DNA of 21,875 bases from positions 36,922-58,796 of the forward strand of contig DJGG01000141.1 of NCBI GenBank assembly GCA_002432195.1, read 5' to 3'. Both the position numbers and the translations under genes were made by a program. This document shows, piece after piece, positions 1-8,255 of this stretch. The stretch's first letter is position 1; each line of letters begins with the position of its first letter. Source of the DNA: Desulfobacteraceae bacterium UBA5852. Lineage in GTDB: Bacteria; Desulfobacterota; Desulfobacteria; Desulfobacterales; UBA5852. The notes beneath the pieces are model-generated. The model had not been told where the DNA came from, ran no database searches, and was given only the letters and a program-made list of their open reading frames with translations.

Positions 1-1
1 C

Positions 2-1036
2 GAGCCGACCGCCTCGGGGCCGGCCGGCCCGGCCTGCCCGGTCGAGCCACTGGGCGACGCGGCGGCGCTGCCTCCGCGGGTGGACCTGTGGGACTACCAT
101 TACCGGTATGCGGATGGCACGCGGGCCTTGTGCGGCATCCACCTGAGCCTCCCGGCCGGCCAGCGGGTCGCCATCGTGGGCGAAAACGGCGCCGGCAAGA
201 CCACCTTGTTGGCCTGCCTGCTGGGCCTGCGGGAGGGGCAGGGGGAGTTTCGCGTGGACGGCCGGCCGGTGACGCGCCGGCGGCGCAAGGTTCTCTGGCG
301 AGAGGTGGGCATGGTGTTCCAGGACTGCGCCGACCAGCTTTTCTGCGCGAGCGTCGGGGAGGAGGTGGCCTTCGGCCTCCGCCGGCTCGGCTGTTCGCCG
401 CCGGAGATCCGGCGGCGCAGCGCCGGGGCGCTGTCCCGGGTGCACCTGGAAGGCTACGAGGCGCGTGTGCCCCTGCACCTGTCGGGCGGGGAGCGCAAAC
501 GCCTGGCCCTGGCCTGCGTGCTGGCCATGGAGCCCCGCCTGCTCGTGCTGGACGAACCCACCGCCGGCCTCGATCCCCAGGGGGAGGAGTTGCTTCTGGA
601 CATCCTGCGGGATCTCGACGCGACCCTCCTGGTGGTCAGCCACGACATGTTCTTCATCCGGGAGCTCACCTGCCGCACCATCGTGATGCACCAAGGCCGC
701 ATCGTCGCCGATCTCCCGACCGCCGCCTTTCTCCAGGACGAACGCCTGGGCAACCTCAACGGCCTGGCGTTCGCCTACCGGGAGCGCTCCAGCAGTGCCA
801 TCCGCACGCTCCAGCACGCCCATGAGCACGCCCACGCGCACGATCACCTGCACGCCCACCCCCACCGCCACGGCGACCTGACGCACGACCACCTGCACGC
901 CCATGTCCACGCGCACCCCCACCGGTACCTCCACAGCCACCCCGGGGAGGCGAGCCCCCACGAGCATGCGCCGCGCCGGGTTCACGACCACGACCACCCG
1001 GAGCATGGGCAGGATCCGCACCTGCACGACCACTGA
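2..1036 (+). CDS. Nickel/cobalt ECF transporter ATPase (CbiO/NikO type) with His-rich tail, 5' partial
   Basis: ATP-hydrolysing subunit of an energy-coupling-factor importer, most likely for Ni2+ or Co2+, acting on the cytoplasmic face with CbiM/CbiQ-type membrane partners that would lie upstream of the window. Counting from the GTG at 80: Walker A GENGAGKTT (34-42), Q-loop Q81, signature LSGGE (134-138), Walker B LLVLDE (154-159) and switch His188, so the ATPase looks intact. Residues 246-318 are a tail with 28 histidines, mostly alternating H-x-H, a likely metal buffer or sensor. The frame is open to the window edge and no ribosome binding site precedes the GTG at 80, so the true start is probably a little upstream of base 1. 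The family call is firm. The metal is inferred from the His tail and from the known His-rich regions of nickel transporters. Confidence 0.88.
   Translation, partial: EPTASGPAGPACPVEPLGDAAALPPRVDLWDYHYRYADGTRALCGIHLSLPAGQRVAIVGENGAGKTTLLACLLGLREGQGEFRVDGRPVTRRRRKVLWREVGMVFQDCADQLFCASVGEEVAFGLRRLGCSPPEIRRRSAGALSRVHLEGYEARVPLHLSGGERKRLALACVLAMEPRLLVLDEPTAGLDPQGEELLLDILRDLDATLLVVSHDMFFIRELTCRTIVMHQGRIVADLPTAAFLQDERLGNLNGLAFAYRERSSSAIRTLQHAHEHAHAHDHLHAHPHRHGDLTHDHLHAHVHAHPHRYLHSHPGEASPHEHAPRRVHDHDHPEHGQDPHLHDH
839..925 (+). repeat. Imperfect 45-bp offset duplication coding for His repeats
   Basis: The stretch coding HDHLHAH at 839 recurs at 884 with near-identical DNA, each copy followed by alternating His codons. 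The in-frame offset of 45 bp suggests the His-rich tail grew by local duplication. Confidence 0.6.
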
Positions 1037-1257
1037 GGGCCAGGCGCCCACCGGCGTCCGTCTCCCGGCTGGCCGGACGAACCGAACGCCATCTTGGGGG
1101 CCCACGTTGCAGGCATCGGTTGGATCATTCGGCAAAGGGGAGATGGGAGCCGATGGACAGGCGGATCGATGGACGGATAGTCCTGGCGGCGGTCAGCCAC
1201 CCGGGGAATGGCCGTCCGCCGCCGGAGCGGCAGAAGAGGACCTGAACCGCCGGCGCT
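1037..1257. other. Intergenic gap between convergent genes
   Basis: A 221-bp gap between the ABC ATPase and the convergent DUF748 gene. It has short repeats of ATGGAC/GGATCGATGG type near 1153-1180. No stem with a T-run (intrinsic terminator) is visible for either gene, and no convincing small gene. Confidence 0.5.
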
Positions 1258-4200
1258 TCAGGGGGCCTTGCCCGCTGCCGTGAGCTCCAGCTTGGCCGCG
1301 GGCGCCTCCCCGCCGTCCACCGGCGCAGGCTCTCCCAGGCTCAAGCGCTGGGGGGCCATGCCGCCCGCCTCGGAGAGCTGGGCGGATACGGCCAGGCCCC
1401 TGGCCTGGGCCAGGTCACGCAATTCCGTTTCCGTCAGGGGCTCGGTCTCCACCAGCCGCGCGAACAGGGCTTTGGCCAAAAGCCCCGGATCCTTGGCCGG
1501 CGGCGACTTGGCCTGACCGGCCACAGGGGGTGCGGACTTGGCCGCCGCCTCCGCCGCCGCCTCCTCCGCCTCCACACGGTCTTCCAGCGCCTTGAAGGCG
1601 GCCCTGTCGAATCGCTCCCGGAAGAGGTCCTCCAGGGCATCCTCGGTATCCGCATTGCCGAAATCCACCGGACCGGGATCCTCCCCCGGGGCCAGCTCGA
1701 TCTCCAGTTGGGCCGCCAGCGCCCGGCGCACGTGGAGGTTGCGCAGGGCCTGGCCGTCCTGCTCCGGGCTGTAGCGTCCCTGGACCGCAATATGGAGCTG
1801 AGGGCGTTTCTCCAAGGCCTGGGCGAGCTTGAGCAGTTTCTCCACCTCGGGGGGCGGCACCTCGGCCCTGCCGGGGGCAAAGGCCACGCTGTCCAGGTTA
1901 TCCGATTCCTCCCCCAGGAGCGCCCCCAGGGCCCGGAAGGGGGCGCTGACGATCCTGGTGATCAGGTTCACCAGGGCCTTGCCGATGAGCCGGCCGAAGC
2001 TGAACTCCGGGCTGGCCAGGTCCCCCTTTACCGGCAGACCGATGTCGATGACCCCGTTGCCGTCCTCGAGAAGCGCCACGGCGAGGTCCAGGGGCAGGTT
2101 CACCGCGTCGGGGCTCTCCACCCGCTTCCCCAGTACGAGGCGTTCCACGATGATCTGGTTGTCTCCCAGCAACTGGCGGTCCTCGATCCGATAGGCCAGG
2201 TCCAGGGACAGCTTGCCCGAATCGATCGTGCGTCCCGCAAAGCGTCCCGAGTAGGGCGTCAGGTTGGTCATTTCCACGTTGCGGAAGACGACACCCATGT
2301 CCATGAAGGCCGTGGGGTCGAAGAGGTTGATCTCGCCGTCGATCTTGGCCGTGCCGAACTCGTCCACCTGTCCGCCGAGCTCCACCTGGGCCCGGCTGTT
2401 CGCCGCCGAGGACGCCCCGATGACCACCCCGGAAAGGTTGTGGATCCGGGTGGCGAACTGGGGCACCAGGCTCAGGTCGGCGAACAGCACATCGCCGCCT
2501 TCCACCTGCAGCTTGCGCAGGCTCATGGGAAATCCGCCGCCGGCGTCCCTGGCGGGGGGCTCCGCGGCCGCGGGTGAGCCGCCCGGCTCCGGCTTCTTGA
2601 AAATCTCCGCCACATTCACCGAGCGGTCCTCGGCGATGATCAGATCGCCCACCGGCTTTACCAGCCGGAGTTCCGCCAGTTCGAGCCGGTTGGGATCCAG
2701 GCGCAGCTTGAGGCTGGAACTCTTGAGGCTCCTCCAGCCGAGAAAGGTTTTCTCCGAACCCGGCTCCGTCAGCTTGAGCCCGGCCAGGTCGAAGCCGCCG
2801 TCGTAAGCCAGGCGCGCCTGGGCGGCCTCCACCCCGTACAACAGCTTCCCCTGGGTGGCGAAGGTTCCGGAGCGCAGCAGGAGCCGCACCTGGGGGTCCA
2901 GGTAGGGCTGCAGTGGGAGCAGGGCCACATCGGTCACCTGGATGGCGGCGTCCACGGACGGCCCGGAGGGATCCACGCTGCCCTTCACGGCCACGCTGCC
3001 CCCCTGCACGATACCGAGCTGCACATCGACCCCCATGGGGGAGCGGCCGTCCACCGGCGACAGGGCCACGCGGAGCGGATCGATATCGACAATCGTCCCC
3101 TCGGCCTTGACGGAGCGGTCGGCCAGCGTCACCCGCACCCCGGCCATATCGAATTCTTGGGAGGAAACTTGCCAGGAATGACCCGTCGCCACGGCCTCGT
3201 CGGCTTCCCGGCGCAGAGCCCCGCTTTCCGGCGGCGCCAGCAGGTGCACCAGATTGACCCTCCCGTCCGCTTCCCGCACCAGGTCCACGCGGCCGCCCTC
3301 GACAACCACGCGGGCAACCCGCAGCGCGCGCTCCGCGAGCTCGAATTCGCCCCCTTCCACGCCGATCCGCTCCAGCTTCACCATCGGTTCGGCCGAATCA
3401 GCGGCCAATTGAGCGTCGATCAGTTCAACCCCCAGCCCGGACAGGCGCACCGAGGGCTCTGCCCCTCCGAAGGCGGCCTGCAGCGCGGTCCCCAGGCGGA
3501 TGTTCCCGATACCGGCGTTCAGCTCCGGCGCGCGGCTGGCATCCCGGTAGGCCAGGGAAATGCCGTCAATGCGGATGGCGGGCACGCTGAGCGCCAGGGG
3601 CGTGCCGTCCGCAGAGTCATCGGCGGAACCCGCCGCAGGCGCCGGGGTGTCGGGCTCCGGCAATGGGCGCATCAGGCGGGATGCGTTGAGGGTGCCATCG
3701 CCATCCACGGACAGATGCACTTGACCGTCCTTGAAAGCGAGGGTTCCGAGCTCCACTTTATTGGCCGCCAGATCGAACCGGCCGTTTTGCAGTTCGGCCG
3801 CCTTCAGGGCCAGGAAGGGTCCGGCTTCACCGGCGATGGTCAGCCCCAGATCGCTGACCCGCAGCGCCATGGCGTCCAGGGTCAATAGGGGAGCCTGGCC
3901 GGCCAGGTCCAGGACATAAGTACCCTCCAGGGCCACTTGCCCGGCCGGCGGCGCGGTGTTCACCCGGTCTCGGAAAAATTCCCACAGGGAGGCGAGGGAC
4001 AGGCCTTCGAAATGCAATTTTCCCTCGGAACGAAAGGGGTGGAGGCTGATCTCCCCCGTCCACGCCACGGTGCCGCCGTCCCCCAAATCGGCGACCAGGG
4101 AATACGGCCCTTCGCGCTCGGGCAGGGTGGAAATCCCCTTGAAATCGATGGTCAGGGGGGCCAGGCGGATGCTGGCGGGCTCCGACGGCCGCCGGTCGGT

Positions 4201-4722
4201 GAAATCGATACGGCCGTCGGCGATGCGGACCGCCTGGAGCAGCAGCCTGGGGGGAGGGCCTTCCTCGGCGGGCGCGGGCGGCGGCTCCGCTGGCGACGCC
4301 GGCGCCAGGCGCGTGAAGTTGAGGACACCGTCCCCTTCCATCACCAGGTTGACCTGGGGCTGCTCCAGCTGGATGCTCTTGAAGGTCCAGGCCCAGCGGA
4401 AGAGGCTGCTGGTTTCGAAATCGATGAACAGGCGCCCAAAACCCGCCAGAGGGGCCCCGTCGGCCTCGGAAAGCATGAAATCCCGGGCTTCGAAGGTAAA
4501 CACGAAGGGGTTCATCCGTACCTTGCCGATTTGCGCCGGCCGCTGGAGCCGGTCCTGGGCCAGGCGGGGAACGAAATGGCGCACCAAGAAAGGCATCAGG
4601 AAAAAACCGGCCAGGGTGTAAAGGAGGAGGAGGGCCACGGCGATCAGAAACGGCCGGCTGCGGAGGACACGTTTGCTTGTGGCGATGAGAGCGGCGGGGG
4701 TCACCGATGGGGCCGGGGGCAT
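1258..4722 (-). CDS. DUF748 domain protein, AsmA-like envelope protein
   Basis: A large (1154 aa) protein of the DUF748 family, in the AsmA-like group whose better-known members (TamB, YhdP) bridge inner and outer membrane and help move lipids. The function of DUF748 itself is not established. One N-terminal membrane segment (about residues 24-45, after a basic stretch) anchors it, leaving a long periplasmic body of repeating beta-rich units with 'VEGGxxxL' and 'DGxxNL' turns. The region near residues 955-1010 (PPPEVEKLLKLAQAL...LHIAVQGRY) resembles the OmpA-like tail often seen in this family, and the last part is Ala/Pro-rich. The ATG at 4722 was chosen over an upstream start at 4797 because AAAGGAAGG sits just before it and the 25 extra residues are Pro-rich and unlike the family. 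It stands alone and is divergent from the PAS gene. Confidence 0.85.
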   Translation of the reverse strand: MPPAPSVTPAALIATSKRVLRSRPFLIAVALLLLYTLAGFFLMPFLVRHFVPRLAQDRLQRPAQIGKVRMNPFVFTFEARDFMLSEADGAPLAGFGRLFIDFETSSLFRWAWTFKSIQLEQPQVNLVMEGDGVLNFTRLAPASPAEPPPAPAEEGPPPRLLLQAVRIADGRIDFTDRRPSEPASIRLAPLTIDFKGISTLPEREGPYSLVADLGDGGTVAWTGEISLHPFRSEGKLHFEGLSLASLWEFFRDRVNTAPPAGQVALEGTYVLDLAGQAPLLTLDAMALRVSDLGLTIAGEAGPFLALKAAELQNGRFDLAANKVELGTLAFKDGQVHLSVDGDGTLNASRLMRPLPEPDTPAPAAGSADDSADGTPLALSVPAIRIDGISLAYRDASRAPELNAGIGNIRLGTALQAAFGGAEPSVRLSGLGVELIDAQLAADSAEPMVKLERIGVEGGEFELAERALRVARVVVEGGRVDLVREADGRVNLVHLLAPPESGALRREADEAVATGHSWQVSSQEFDMAGVRVTLADRSVKAEGTIVDIDPLRVALSPVDGRSPMGVDVQLGIVQGGSVAVKGSVDPSGPSVDAAIQVTDVALLPLQPYLDPQVRLLLRSGTFATQGKLLYGVEAAQARLAYDGGFDLAGLKLTEPGSEKTFLGWRSLKSSSLKLRLDPNRLELAELRLVKPVGDLIIAEDRSVNVAEIFKKPEPGGSPAAAEPPARDAGGGFPMSLRKLQVEGGDVLFADLSLVPQFATRIHNLSGVVIGASSAANSRAQVELGGQVDEFGTAKIDGEINLFDPTAFMDMGVVFRNVEMTNLTPYSGRFAGRTIDSGKLSLDLAYRIEDRQLLGDNQIIVERLVLGKRVESPDAVNLPLDLAVALLEDGNGVIDIGLPVKGDLASPEFSFGRLIGKALVNLITRIVSAPFRALGALLGEESDNLDSVAFAPGRAEVPPPEVEKLLKLAQALEKRPQLHIAVQGRYSPEQDGQALRNLHVRRALAAQLEIELAPGEDPGPVDFGNADTEDALEDLFRERFDRAAFKALEDRVEAEEAAAEAAAKSAPPVAGQAKSPPAKDPGLLAKALFARLVETEPLTETELRDLAQARGLAVSAQLSEAGGMAPQRLSLGEPAPVDGGEAPAAKLELTAAGKAP

Positions 4723-4758
4723 GGGTGCCTTCCTTTGGCCGAGAGGGGTCAGGGGTGC

Positions 4759-4795
4759 GGGGCATCCCGGGAGATGCGGCTGCACTAAATGCCCC
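4759..4795. promoter_or_regulatory. Inverted repeat upstream of the DUF748 gene
   Basis: GGGGCAT (4759-4765) and ATGCCCC (4789-4795) form a 7-bp inverted repeat, with a smaller GCATC/GATGC stem partly inside it. It lies 37-73 bp upstream of the DUF748 start. It could be an operator or a leader hairpin; no regulator is suggested. Confidence 0.3.
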
Positions 4796-4991
4796 ACGAG
4801 ATCGGGTTACGAGGTAATGCTCAACTGCGTATGTTTAACGACGGGCGCGCGGAATGTCAAAGGATCCCCTTCCACCATTGGGAATTGCACCCCCACGGAC
4901 ACCCCCGGGTGGCGCCCGGCCCCCCGAGCCGACCACACGATCCGCGCTGCGGGTCGGCCGCCGGATCGACGGCCGGCAGCGCCGGCGGCGC

Positions 4992-5020
4992 TTGACGGCA
5001 CGCCCCGCCTGCCATAAAGA
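4992..5020 (+). promoter_or_regulatory. Possible sigma70-type promoter for the PAS-permease operon
   Basis: TTGACG (4992-4997), a 17-bp spacer, then TAAAGA (5015-5020). The -35 is good and the -10 weak (3 of 6). It would give a leader of about 45 nt before the ATG at 5073. The rest of the 350-bp divergent gap (4723-5072) shows nothing else convincing. Confidence 0.35.
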
Positions 5021-5072
5021 TCCAGGATCGCCGCTCGCCCTGCGCTTGCACGCCCCCGGGGAGGCTCCCATC

Positions 5073-5915
5073 ATGATCACGGACGACAGCCTGAAGATAT
5101 TTTTCGACCGCCTGCCGGTGGGCATCTGGGAACAGGGGCCGGAGCGCAAGTTTGCCTGGGCCAACCAGGCCTTTGTGCGCCTCACGGGCTATCCCCTGAC
5201 GGAACTGCGGGAAATGGAAACCATCGGCCTGATCAAGCCCAGCTGGCGGGGCTACGTGCTGGAGAGAAACAAGGCCATCCTGCGCGGTGAACTGGCCGGC
5301 CCCTACTACTTCCCCACGCGCACCAAGCGGCGGGAAGAACTCATCGTGATGGGCACCCTGGGGGTTTTGGGAGAGCGGGTTTATGGCGGCTACATCGCCC
5401 CGCTGCACGTGGACCAGGAGCACGAACAGGTCAGCGGGCTCCTGAACGAAATCGCCTTCTACCGCCGGGTGAGAGTGGCCATGGAGGCCTGCTACCGTCA
5501 ATCACGGCCCCCTTTTACCCTCATGTTCCTGGGAATCGATCGTTACAAGGAGCACCTCCAGACCCTGGGCTACGCCGTCATGGACGACTACATCCGGTGG
5601 GTGGCCGGCCAGATCGCCGCCTTGCTGACCCCCGAGGAACTGGCCGCCCGGATCGGCGACGCCCAGTTCGGCCTGCTCTTCCCCAACCCCCCGACGCCGC
5701 GCCACGCCGATATCGCCCGGGCCTGCGTGGACTTCGCCGACCGGGAATCCCGGGCCCGCCTCAACACCGCCATCACGCTCTCGGCGTCGGTGATCGCGTA
5801 CAATGAAGACATTCACGCCGATATGATCATGAAGCTCATCAGCCACGTCCACCGCGCCATGCTCCGGATCCAGGCCCGGGGGGGCAACGACCTGTCCGTG
5901 GGGGACGCGCCATGA
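5073..5915 (+). CDS. PAS domain protein with degenerate GGDEF domain
   Basis: A soluble 280-aa signalling protein. Residues about 5-115 form a PAS fold ('PVGIWEQGPERKFAWANQAFVRLTGY...'), likely a small-molecule or redox sensor. Residues about 125-275 align with a diguanylate cyclase domain, but the signature is GDAQF at 195-199 in place of GGDEF, and the preceding metal/substrate region (FLGIDRYKEHLQTLGY) has lost the usual Asn/Asp pattern. It should not make c-di-GMP; it may bind a nucleotide or act through protein contact. The ATG at 5073 was preferred to one at 4854 because GGGGAGG lies 8 nt upstream and the 73 extra residues are low-complexity. Its stop overlaps the permease start (ATGA), so the two are translationally coupled. 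Confidence 0.8.
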   Translation: MITDDSLKIFFDRLPVGIWEQGPERKFAWANQAFVRLTGYPLTELREMETIGLIKPSWRGYVLERNKAILRGELAGPYYFPTRTKRREELIVMGTLGVLGERVYGGYIAPLHVDQEHEQVSGLLNEIAFYRRVRVAMEACYRQSRPPFTLMFLGIDRYKEHLQTLGYAVMDDYIRWVAGQIAALLTPEELAARIGDAQFGLLFPNPPTPRHADIARACVDFADRESRARLNTAITLSASVIAYNEDIHADMIMKLISHVHRAMLRIQARGGNDLSVGDAP

Positions 5916-7054
5916 GCAAACCGATGTTCAGCCGGGGAATTCTGCTGCTGCTGGTGGCACTGATCTCGGCCGTCTTCCTGGCCATGATCCGCCAGTTCCT
6001 GATGACCATCCTGCTGGCCGGCATCTTCGCGGCCCTGGCACGGCCCTTCTACTGGCGCCTGGCACGGCGCCTGGGGGGGCGGCGCCACCTGGCCAGCCTC
6101 CTGACCCTGTTGCTCCTGGTGGTCGGGGTGCTGCTGCCCCTGGCGGGCCTCCTGGGCCTCGTCACCGCCCAGGCCATCAAGGTGGGCCGCTCCGTCCAAC
6201 CCTGGATCCAGCAGCAGCTGGCCACGCCGGCGGCCTTCTCGGACCTGCTGCGCCGCATCCCCTTCTACGACCGCGTGGAACCCTACCGGGACGTTCTCTT
6301 CACCAAGGCCGGCGAGCTGGTGGGCAGCCTCAGCGGCTACCTCATCGACAGCCTCTCCTCGGCCACCCTGGGTACGGTGAACTTCCTCTTCCTCTCCTTC
6401 GTGCTGCTCTACACCATGTTCTTCTTCCTGATGGACGGCGAGGGAATGCTCCAACGCATGCTCTACTACCTCCCCCTGGAGGACCAGGACGAGCGCCGCA
6501 TGCTGGAGCGCTTCACCTCCGTCACCCGGGCCACCCTCAAGGGCACCGCCGTAATCGGCATCCTTCAGGGGGGGCTGGCCGGGGCGGCCTTTGCCGTAGC
6601 GGGCCTGCAGGGCTCGGCCTTCTGGGGGGCCGTCATGACGGTACTTTCCATCATCCCCGGCGTGGGCACCGCGGTGGTCTGGGTTCCGGCGGTCATCATC
6701 CTGGCGGTGGAGGGTCAATTCGCGGCGGCGGCCGGCCTTGCGGTCTTCTGCGGGCTGCTGGTGGGCAGCGTGGACAACTTCCTGCGCCCCCGCCTGGTGG
6801 GTCGCGACACGGAGATGCATGAACTGCTGATCCTCTTCGGCACCCTGGGCGGCATCATGATGTTCGGCATCGTGGGAATTGTCATCGGCCCCATCGTGGC
6901 CGCCCTGTTCACCACCATCTGGGAGATTTATGGCGTGGCCTTCCGGGACTATCTCCCCGCCTCGGTCCGCACCTCGCGGGGGGAGGAGCCGGTACCGGCC
7001 GCCTCCCCCCCGGCGCCGACCCCGGGCGGCCCGCCCCCAACCGATCCCCCTTGA
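5912..7054 (+). CDS. AI-2E family (PerM/DUF20) membrane transporter
   Basis: A 380-aa integral membrane protein of the AI-2E transporter superfamily (PerM/YdiK/TqsA group). Two hydrophobic segments lie in the first 70 residues, more near 150-175, and a hydrophobic C-terminal block holds the family hallmark NFLRPRLVGR (about 289-298) followed by LFGTLGG, FGIVGIVIGP and a final helix. Members include autoinducer-2 exporters and proteins linked to Na+/H+ exchange, so the substrate cannot be named. The last 25 residues are a Pro-rich tail (PPAPTPGGPPPTDPP). It overlaps the PAS gene by 4 bp, suggesting that protein and the permease act together. A MASE3 sensor follows 76 bp later. Confidence 0.87.
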   Translation: MSKPMFSRGILLLLVALISAVFLAMIRQFLMTILLAGIFAALARPFYWRLARRLGGRRHLASLLTLLLLVVGVLLPLAGLLGLVTAQAIKVGRSVQPWIQQQLATPAAFSDLLRRIPFYDRVEPYRDVLFTKAGELVGSLSGYLIDSLSSATLGTVNFLFLSFVLLYTMFFFLMDGEGMLQRMLYYLPLEDQDERRMLERFTSVTRATLKGTAVIGILQGGLAGAAFAVAGLQGSAFWGAVMTVLSIIPGVGTAVVWVPAVIILAVEGQFAAAAGLAVFCGLLVGSVDNFLRPRLVGRDTEMHELLILFGTLGGIMMFGIVGIVIGPIVAALFTTIWEIYGVAFRDYLPASVRTSRGEEPVPAASPPAPTPGGPPPTDPP

Positions 7055-7060
7055 CCGCCG

Positions 7061-7108
7061 CATGCGGTGGGTCTGACCATCGTGGCCTTCGGCACCAACA
7101 CCCCTTGA
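7061..7108 (+). pseudogene. Possible relic of a Na+/Ca2+ exchanger (CaCA) alpha repeat
   Basis: This short intergenic stretch, in the same frame as the permease and beginning just after its stop codon, encodes VGLTIVAFGTNTP before a TGA (7106-7108). The string closely matches the alpha-1 motif of CaCA-family cation antiporters (G-L-T-I-V-A-F-G-T-S-x-P-E), breaking off where the conserved Glu would be. No other exchanger motif is visible nearby. It may be the last piece of a deleted gene, or chance in a short window. Confidence 0.4.
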
Positions 7109-7130
7109 AGATTGGGAATTCAACGACGGC

Positions 7131-8246
7131 ATGAAGCAAAACCCGCAAATTCTGGGCGACCGGCCGATGACGGCCAGGGTGGGCTTAGCGCCAGGCGCGC
7201 AGGCGCAGACCACTGCCTACCGTAGGCTTGCCCAGGGCCTGGTGGGCCTCGCGCTGGTGGCTCTCTATCTGACCAGCTGGCACAACTACCTCCTGTTTCA
7301 CAGCCTGGTGGAGCTGTTCAGCATCGTGGTGGCCTTTTCCCTCTTCATGGTCGCCTGGAACTCCCGCGCCTACATTCAGAATCCCTACCTGCTGTTCGTG
7401 GGCATCGCCTACCTCTTCATCGGCGGGCTGGACCTCCTGCACACCCTGGCCTACAAGGGCATGCCGATCTTCACGGACTACGATTACTACGCCAATCAGC
7501 TCTGGATCGCCGCCCGTTACATGGAGAGCCTCACCCTGCTGGCGGCCTTCGGGTACCTGTTCACCCGCCGTCGGCCCCGTACCCTGGTGGTTTTCGGCGC
7601 CTACAGCGGCATCACCCTGGTGGTGGTCGCCAGCATCTTTATCTGGAAGATCTTTCCGGAATGCTTTTCCGACGCCACCGGCTTGACACCCTTCAAGATC
7701 ATCAGCGAATACGTCATCTGCGGGATCCTGGCAGGCGCCATCCTTCTGCTGCATCATACGCGGGACGCCTTCGAGGAGAGCGTCTTCCGACTTCTGCGCT
7801 GGTCGCTGATATGCACCATCGTCTCCGAACTGGCGTTCACCTTCTACGTCAGCAACTACGGCCTCTCCAACCTGGTGGGGCATTACTTCAAGCTCGCCTC
7901 CTTCTACCTGGTCTATCGGGCCGTCATCCAGACGGGCATCCGCAAACCCTACGAGCTCATTTTCCGTGAGTTGGACCGGGCCAACCATCAGCTGCATGCC
8001 GAGGTCGGCGCCCGCCGGAAGACGGAACAGGAGCGCGAAGATCTGATCCGCAGTCTGCAGAATGCCCTGGAGGAGATCCAGACCCTCAAGGGAATCCTGC
8101 CCATATGCATGCACTGCAAGCGCATCCGCGACGACCAGGGGTACTGGAACCAACTGGAGAAATATCTCCACGAGCATTCGGGGGCCGAATTCAGCCACGG
8201 TATCTGCCCCCAATGCCTGCAGCGGCACTACCCCGACCTGAAGTGA
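7131..8246 (+). CDS. MASE3 membrane sensor with C-terminal four-Cys module
   Basis: A 371-aa membrane protein. Residues about 30-270 form a MASE3 sensory domain of roughly seven to eight helices, with the typical LVELFSIVVAFSLFMVAWNSR and GGLDLLHTLAYKGM stretches. A coiled coil (about 275-320) leads to a 51-residue module with C326-x2-C329, 'RIRDDQGYW', H356 and C359-x2-C362, which could hold a metal. MASE3 normally feeds a histidine kinase, GGDEF or EAL domain; none is present, so this sensor must signal through the Cys module or a partner. Similar Cys-rich endings are known at the C-terminus of other bacterial signalling proteins, without a settled function. The ribosome binding site is weak; M13 (7167) is an alternative start. 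It ends 9 bp from the convergent phzF-like gene. Confidence 0.82.
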   Translation: MKQNPQILGDRPMTARVGLAPGAQAQTTAYRRLAQGLVGLALVALYLTSWHNYLLFHSLVELFSIVVAFSLFMVAWNSRAYIQNPYLLFVGIAYLFIGGLDLLHTLAYKGMPIFTDYDYYANQLWIAARYMESLTLLAAFGYLFTRRRPRTLVVFGAYSGITLVVVASIFIWKIFPECFSDATGLTPFKIISEYVICGILAGAILLLHHTRDAFEESVFRLLRWSLICTIVSELAFTFYVSNYGLSNLVGHYFKLASFYLVYRAVIQTGIRKPYELIFRELDRANHQLHAEVGARRKTEQEREDLIRSLQNALEEIQTLKGILPICMHCKRIRDDQGYWNQLEKYLHEHSGAEFSHGICPQCLQRHYPDLK

Positions 8247-8255
8247 CGCCGCCCG

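Noticed and set aside
1434..4788. Several long open frames on both strands inside the DUF748 gene
   Set aside because: They are Arg/Pro/Ser-rich shadows caused by high GC content, without family motifs or ribosome binding sites, and the DUF748 frame is continuous.
5912..7054. Quorum-sensing exporter for AI-2
   Set aside because: The family name covers many transporters with other or unknown substrates; nothing nearby (luxS, lsr genes) supports AI-2.
5813..7213. 466-codon open frame antisense to the permease
   Set aside because: Composition is Gln/Glu/His/Gly-rich typical of a GC shadow; the permease on the other strand has clear family motifs.
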